Below are positions 61,031-64,000 of a DNA stretch of 64,000 nucleotides, piece by piece. A program made the position numbers and the translations under genes. How positions within the stretch are numbered: position 1 is the stretch's first letter; each line of letters begins with the position of its first letter. The stretch covers positions 744,001 to 808,000 of the forward strand of contig NZ_JAJSEC010000001.1 of NCBI RefSeq assembly GCF_021272185.1. Reading direction: 5' to 3'. A model generated the notes under the pieces. It saw only the letters and a program-made list of their open reading frames with translations. It did no database searches and was not told the DNA's origin. Source of the DNA: Roseivivax sp. GX 12232. GTDB lineage: Bacteria; Pseudomonadota; Alphaproteobacteria; Rhodobacterales; Rhodobacteraceae.

Positions 61031-61816
61031 TTAGGCGCCCGCCCCGAAGTCGAGCGCCGCGCCCTCGCGCAGGACGGCGCGGATGGCGGGCGCGTAGTCC
61101 TCGCCGTCGGCCTCGTGGCGGGGGCCTGCATGCAGAACGATCGGGGCATGCATGCGGAACGCCGCGCGCCCGCCCTTGCGCCCGCGCAGGATCACCAGCC
61201 GCGCGGAGCGGCCCGCGCGGGGCGCCAGGGGCTGCAGCTCGAGGCTGCCCAGGTGCTCTGCCGCCGCCGACAGGAGCTCGGGCAGCCGCTCGGCGCGGTG
61301 GATCATGGTGAAGCGCCCGCCCGGGGCCAGCCGCCGCGCGCCGGTGCTGATCCAGGCCGCCAGCGGCGTCTCCTCGGCCAGCGCCGCCTCGCGGCCCGCG
61401 TCCCGCGCCCGGGTCCGGCCCTCGGGGTCGAAATAGGGCGGATTGGCCAGCACGTGGTCGAAGCTCTCGCCGCGGATCTCGGGCGGCAGCGCGGTCAGAT
61501 CGGCGGTCACGATGCGCGCGCTAAGGCCGTTTTCCTCGGCGTTGCGCCAGGCGAGCTCGGCGTAATCGGCCTGCCGCTCGACGCCGTTCAGGGCCAGCCC
61601 GCCGACCCTACGCCCGAGACAGAAGAGCGCAGCCCCCGCCCCGCAGCCCAGCTCGAGCACCCGCTCGCCCGGACGCGCCGGCACGGCAGCGGCCAGGAGC
61701 ACCGGATCGACGCCCGCGCGATAGCCCGCGCGCGGCTGCAGAAGCGTCACCCGCCCGCCCAGGTAGGCGTCGCGGGTCAGCGCCTCCTCGGGAAAGACCG
61801 GGGCCTCAGCCGTCAA
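61031..61816 (-). CDS. trmN6: tRNA1(Val) (adenine37-N6)-methyltransferase TrmN6-like
   Basis: A 261-residue SAM-dependent methyltransferase. The SAM loop is VLELGCGAGAALFCLG, and the N6-adenine motif is ANPPYFDPEGRTRARD (NPPY). The family modifies A37 of tRNA1(Val). It overlaps the DUF2007 gene by 11 bases, so the two form an operon. A methyltransferase with another substrate cannot be ruled out. Confidence 0.88.
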   Translation of the reverse strand: MTAEAPVFPEEALTRDAYLGGRVTLLQPRAGYRAGVDPVLLAAAVPARPGERVLELGCGAGAALFCLGRRVGGLALNGVERQADYAELAWRNAEENGLSARIVTADLTALPPEIRGESFDHVLANPPYFDPEGRTRARDAGREAALAEETPLAAWISTGARRLAPGGRFTMIHRAERLPELLSAAAEHLGSLELQPLAPRAGRSARLVILRGRKGGRAAFRMHAPIVLHAGPRHEADGEDYAPAIRAVLREGAALDFGAGA

Positions 61817-62021
61817 GCGCGACCCCCTGCTCCCAGAGCGCGGTGCGGGCCCGGCCGAGGTCGGCCGTGCGCACCATCAGCCGGCGCGGCAGGATTCCGA
61901 TGGAGCCTTCGAGGACGCTCATATTTACGTCCAACTCGAAGCTCTCTATACCCTCGTCCTCGAGTATGGCCCGCGCCAAGGGGATGAGCGTGATGTCAGT
62001 GGTACGCAACAGTTCTTCCAT
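61806..62021 (-). CDS. DUF2007 family protein
   Basis: A 71-residue protein with the DUF2007 pattern: MEELLRTTDITLIPLARAILEDEGIESFELDVNMSVLEGSIGILPRRLMV (first and last residues of this block about 1 and 50). It looks like a small ferredoxin-like fold; function unknown, possibly regulatory. It begins the operon with trmN6, and its promoter lies in the short gap to the divergent polyprenyl synthase gene. Confidence 0.88.
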   Translation of the reverse strand: MEELLRTTDITLIPLARAILEDEGIESFELDVNMSVLEGSIGILPRRLMVRTADLGRARTALWEQGVALDG

Positions 62022-62072
62022 GGGCGCGATCTAAACCTCTCCTATTTCGACTGTCGAGAGTCAGGAGTCCGC

Positions 62073-63074
62073 ATGAGCCTGGACCACCCACAGCAGAAAC
62101 CGCACGATCGCCTCGCCGAGGCGCTCTCTGAAGAGATGGGCGCGGTCAATGCGCTGATCCGCGACCGCATGGCCTCGGAACATGCGCCGCGCATTCCCGA
62201 GGTCACGGCGCATCTGGTCGAGGCCGGCGGCAAGCGGCTGCGCCCGATGCTGACGCTTGCGGCGGCGAAGATGTGCGGCTACCCCGGCCCCTATCACCTG
62301 CATCTCGCGGCGACGGTGGAGTTCATCCACACCGCGACGCTCCTGCATGACGATGTGGTGGACGAAAGCGCCCAGCGTCGCGGGCGGCCCACGGCGAACC
62401 TTCTGTGGGACAACAAGTCGAGCGTGCTGGTCGGCGACTACCTCTTTGCGCGCTCCTTCCAGCTCATGGTCGAGACCGGCAACCTGCGGGTGCTCGACAT
62501 CCTGGCCAATGCCGCCGCCACCATCGCCGAGGGCGAGGTGCTGCAGCTTTCCGCCGCGCAGGACCTCAAGACCACCGAGGAGATCTACCTCACGGTGGTG
62601 CGCGGCAAGACCGCCGCGCTGTTCTCGGCGGCGACCGAGGTCGGCGGGGTGATCGCCGGGGTCGAGGAACGCCAGGTGCAGGCGCTCTTTGCCTATGGCG
62701 ACGCGCTGGGGATCGCCTTCCAGATCGTCGACGACCTCCTGGACTACCAGGGCGACGCCAAGGCGACCGGCAAGAACGTCGGCGACGACTTCCGCGAGCG
62801 CAAGCTGACCCTGCCGGTGATCAAGGCCGTCGCCGCCGCCGATGCCGAGGAACGCGCTTTCTGGGTCCGGGTGATCGAGAAGGGCCGCCAGGAGGAGGGC
62901 GACCTCGACCATGCGCTGGCGCTGCTCGACCGGCACGGCGCGCTCGCGGCGACCCGCGCCGATGCGCTGGCCTGGGCCGAGACCGCGAAGACCGCCATGG
63001 CCGAGCTGCCCGCGAGCGACTTCCGCGACATGCTGCGCGATCTGGCCGACTACGTGGTCGCGCGGATCAGCTGA
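62073..63074 (+). CDS. Polyprenyl diphosphate synthase (ubiquinone side chain)
   Basis: A trans-prenyltransferase of 333 residues that builds the long isoprenoid tail of ubiquinone from farnesyl diphosphate and isopentenyl diphosphate. The first aspartate-rich motif is LLHDDVVDESAQRRGRP (DDxxD), and the second is FQIVDDLLDYQGD. GGKRLRPMLTL is the diphosphate-binding segment. Alphaproteobacteria of this group make Q10, so a decaprenyl product is expected, though chain length cannot be read off the sequence. It diverges from DUF2007 across 51 bases. Confidence 0.93.
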   Translation: MSLDHPQQKPHDRLAEALSEEMGAVNALIRDRMASEHAPRIPEVTAHLVEAGGKRLRPMLTLAAAKMCGYPGPYHLHLAATVEFIHTATLLHDDVVDESAQRRGRPTANLLWDNKSSVLVGDYLFARSFQLMVETGNLRVLDILANAAATIAEGEVLQLSAAQDLKTTEEIYLTVVRGKTAALFSAATEVGGVIAGVEERQVQALFAYGDALGIAFQIVDDLLDYQGDAKATGKNVGDDFRERKLTLPVIKAVAAADAEERAFWVRVIEKGRQEEGDLDHALALLDRHGALAATRADALAWAETAKTAMAELPASDFRDMLRDLADYVVARIS

Positions 63075-63136
63075 CGCTTGCGCCGGGGGCGCGGGCTTGC
63101 CACCATCACGGCCCGTGACCGGAGCCCCGTGACCCC

Positions 63137-64000
63137 ATGCGCAAGACCCCTGCCCGCCTGAGCCTCCTGGCCGCCGCCCTGCCGGTCGCGGCCGTCGCGG
63201 CGGATCTGCCCGACCCGGTGACCGAGGCCGACTACCGCGCGGTTTCCGAGGCCGAGGCGCGGCTGGGCCAGCAGCTCTTCTACGACCCGATCCTGTCGGG
63301 CAACCGCTCGGTCGCCTGCGCCACCTGCCACCACCCCGCCTTCGGCACCTCCGACGGGCTCTCTCTGGGCTTCGGCGACGGCGGCACGGGGCTGGGTCCG
63401 AAGCGCGTGACCGACGCCGAGAACCCGCCCGAGGCGCGGGTGCCGCGCAACGCCCAGGCGCTCTGGAACCTCGGCGCGCATGAGTTCCGGGTGATGTTCC
63501 ACGACGGCCGCGTCGAGGTCCGCGAGGACGGCTCGATCCGCACGCCCCTGGGCGAGGACATGGTGGGCGATTTCGCCTCGCTTCTCTCGGCGCAGACCAT
63601 GTTCCCGGTGCTCTCCGCCGACGAGATGGCCGGCCACTACGGCGAGAACGAGGTCTCCAAGGCCGTGCGCCAGGGGCGGCTGACCGGCCCCGGCGGGGCC
63701 TGGGACATCATCGCCCGGCGCGTGGCGGGGGTGGAGGACTATGCCCGGGCCTTCGCCGCGCTCGACCCCGCGATCAGCAGCCCCGACGAGATCACCTTCA
63801 CCGCCATCTCCGATGCCATCGCCGCCTTCATCGAGCTGGAATGGCGCTCCGACGACAGTCCCTTCGACGCCCACCTGAGGGGCCAGGCCCCCCTGCCCGA
63901 ACCCGCCCGCACCGGCATGGCGCTGTTCTACGGAGAGGCCGGCTGCGCGGCGTGCCACTCCGGCAAGTTCCAGACCGACCACGGTTTCCACGCCATGGGC
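63137..64000 (+). CDS. Di-haem cytochrome c peroxidase family protein (partial)
   Basis: The first 288 codons of a gene that continues beyond the right edge. The start at 63137 (MRKTPARLSLLAAALPVAAVAAD) gives a signal peptide. Haem-binding motifs CATCHH (about residue 59) and CAACHS (about residue 272) and the linking FGTSDGLSLGFGDGG are those of the CcpA/MauG peroxidase family, which reduce hydrogen peroxide in the periplasm with cytochrome c as donor. No upstream partner gene is near. The 63-base gap from the polyprenyl synthase lacks a clear terminator. Confidence 0.88.
   Translation, partial: MRKTPARLSLLAAALPVAAVAADLPDPVTEADYRAVSEAEARLGQQLFYDPILSGNRSVACATCHHPAFGTSDGLSLGFGDGGTGLGPKRVTDAENPPEARVPRNAQALWNLGAHEFRVMFHDGRVEVREDGSIRTPLGEDMVGDFASLLSAQTMFPVLSADEMAGHYGENEVSKAVRQGRLTGPGGAWDIIARRVAGVEDYARAFAALDPAISSPDEITFTAISDAIAAFIELEWRSDDSPFDAHLRGQAPLPEPARTGMALFYGEAGCAACHSGKFQTDHGFHAMG

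Overview
The window is one continuous stretch of a GC-rich alphaproteobacterial chromosome, most likely Rhodobacterales (Rhodobacteraceae/Roseobacter group). This rests on gene content and order: maf-infA beside an RNase E/G gene, the ctaC-ctaB-small ORF-ctaG-ctaE cytochrome oxidase cluster, a Tad locus with an OmpA lipoprotein in the CpaD position, many DUF465/DUF1127-type small proteins, and frequent GTG/TTG starts with tightly overlapping operons. No genus is claimed. There are no rRNA genes, transposases, phage structural genes or CRISPR arrays. The window is cut inside a gene at both ends (RNase E/G family at the left, a di-haem cytochrome c peroxidase at the right).

Left part (1-11.2 kb), nearly all on the minus strand: infA-maf-RNase E/G; a six-gene operon that opens with the two subunits of a 3-oxoacid CoA-transferase separated by a LOV photoreceptor with a histidine-kinase-like C-terminus, followed by DUF1801, GNAT and nitrilase-like genes; topA; a 57-residue lipoprotein; dprA with a perfect CtrA box just upstream; and tldD. 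Then (11.5-24.4 kb) come the aa3 oxidase subunits II and III with their assembly factors, SURF1, thrC, an M16 peptidase, GNAT, a metallo-beta-lactamase-fold protein carrying a low-complexity insertion, an FAD-linked dehydrogenase and a lytic transglycosylase.

Middle (24.7-36.7 kb): a Tad/Flp pilus locus with two Flp pilins, CpaB, CpaC secretin, OmpA lipoprotein, CpaE, CpaF, TadB, TadC, two TPR lipoproteins, prepilin peptidase and an AAA ATPase. It is split into transcription units by hairpin terminators. A tRNA-Met(CAT) follows. From 37.8 to 49.9 kb lie a PRC-like exported protein, murJ, a phospholipase D family gene, a rhomboid-fold protein without the catalytic residues, trpS, three poorly known envelope genes (one a membrane protein with a winged-helix tail), and a 1229-residue RTX protein with a C-terminal Hint domain.

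Right part (50.6-64 kb): tRNA-Arg(CCT), a LacI regulator, DUF1127, rpsD with a long leader, a degenerate EAL protein, the polyhydroxybutyrate genes phaA and phaB separated by a patatin-like gene, a glyoxalase-fold dioxygenase with a paired hydrolase, a LysR regulator divergent from a 36-codon ORF, a DUF465 protein, trmN6, DUF2007, the polyprenyl diphosphate synthase and the peroxidase.

The most unusual feature is a family of about 170-bp structured repeats: six full copies and one internally deleted copy, all intergenic and in both orientations. Each has about 28-bp inverted arms, a conserved core and a terminal hairpin that shows a compensatory base change in one copy. The second most unusual feature is the LOV protein, whose HisKA_2-like helix has glutamate where the phospho-accepting histidine should be while the ATP-binding motifs are kept.
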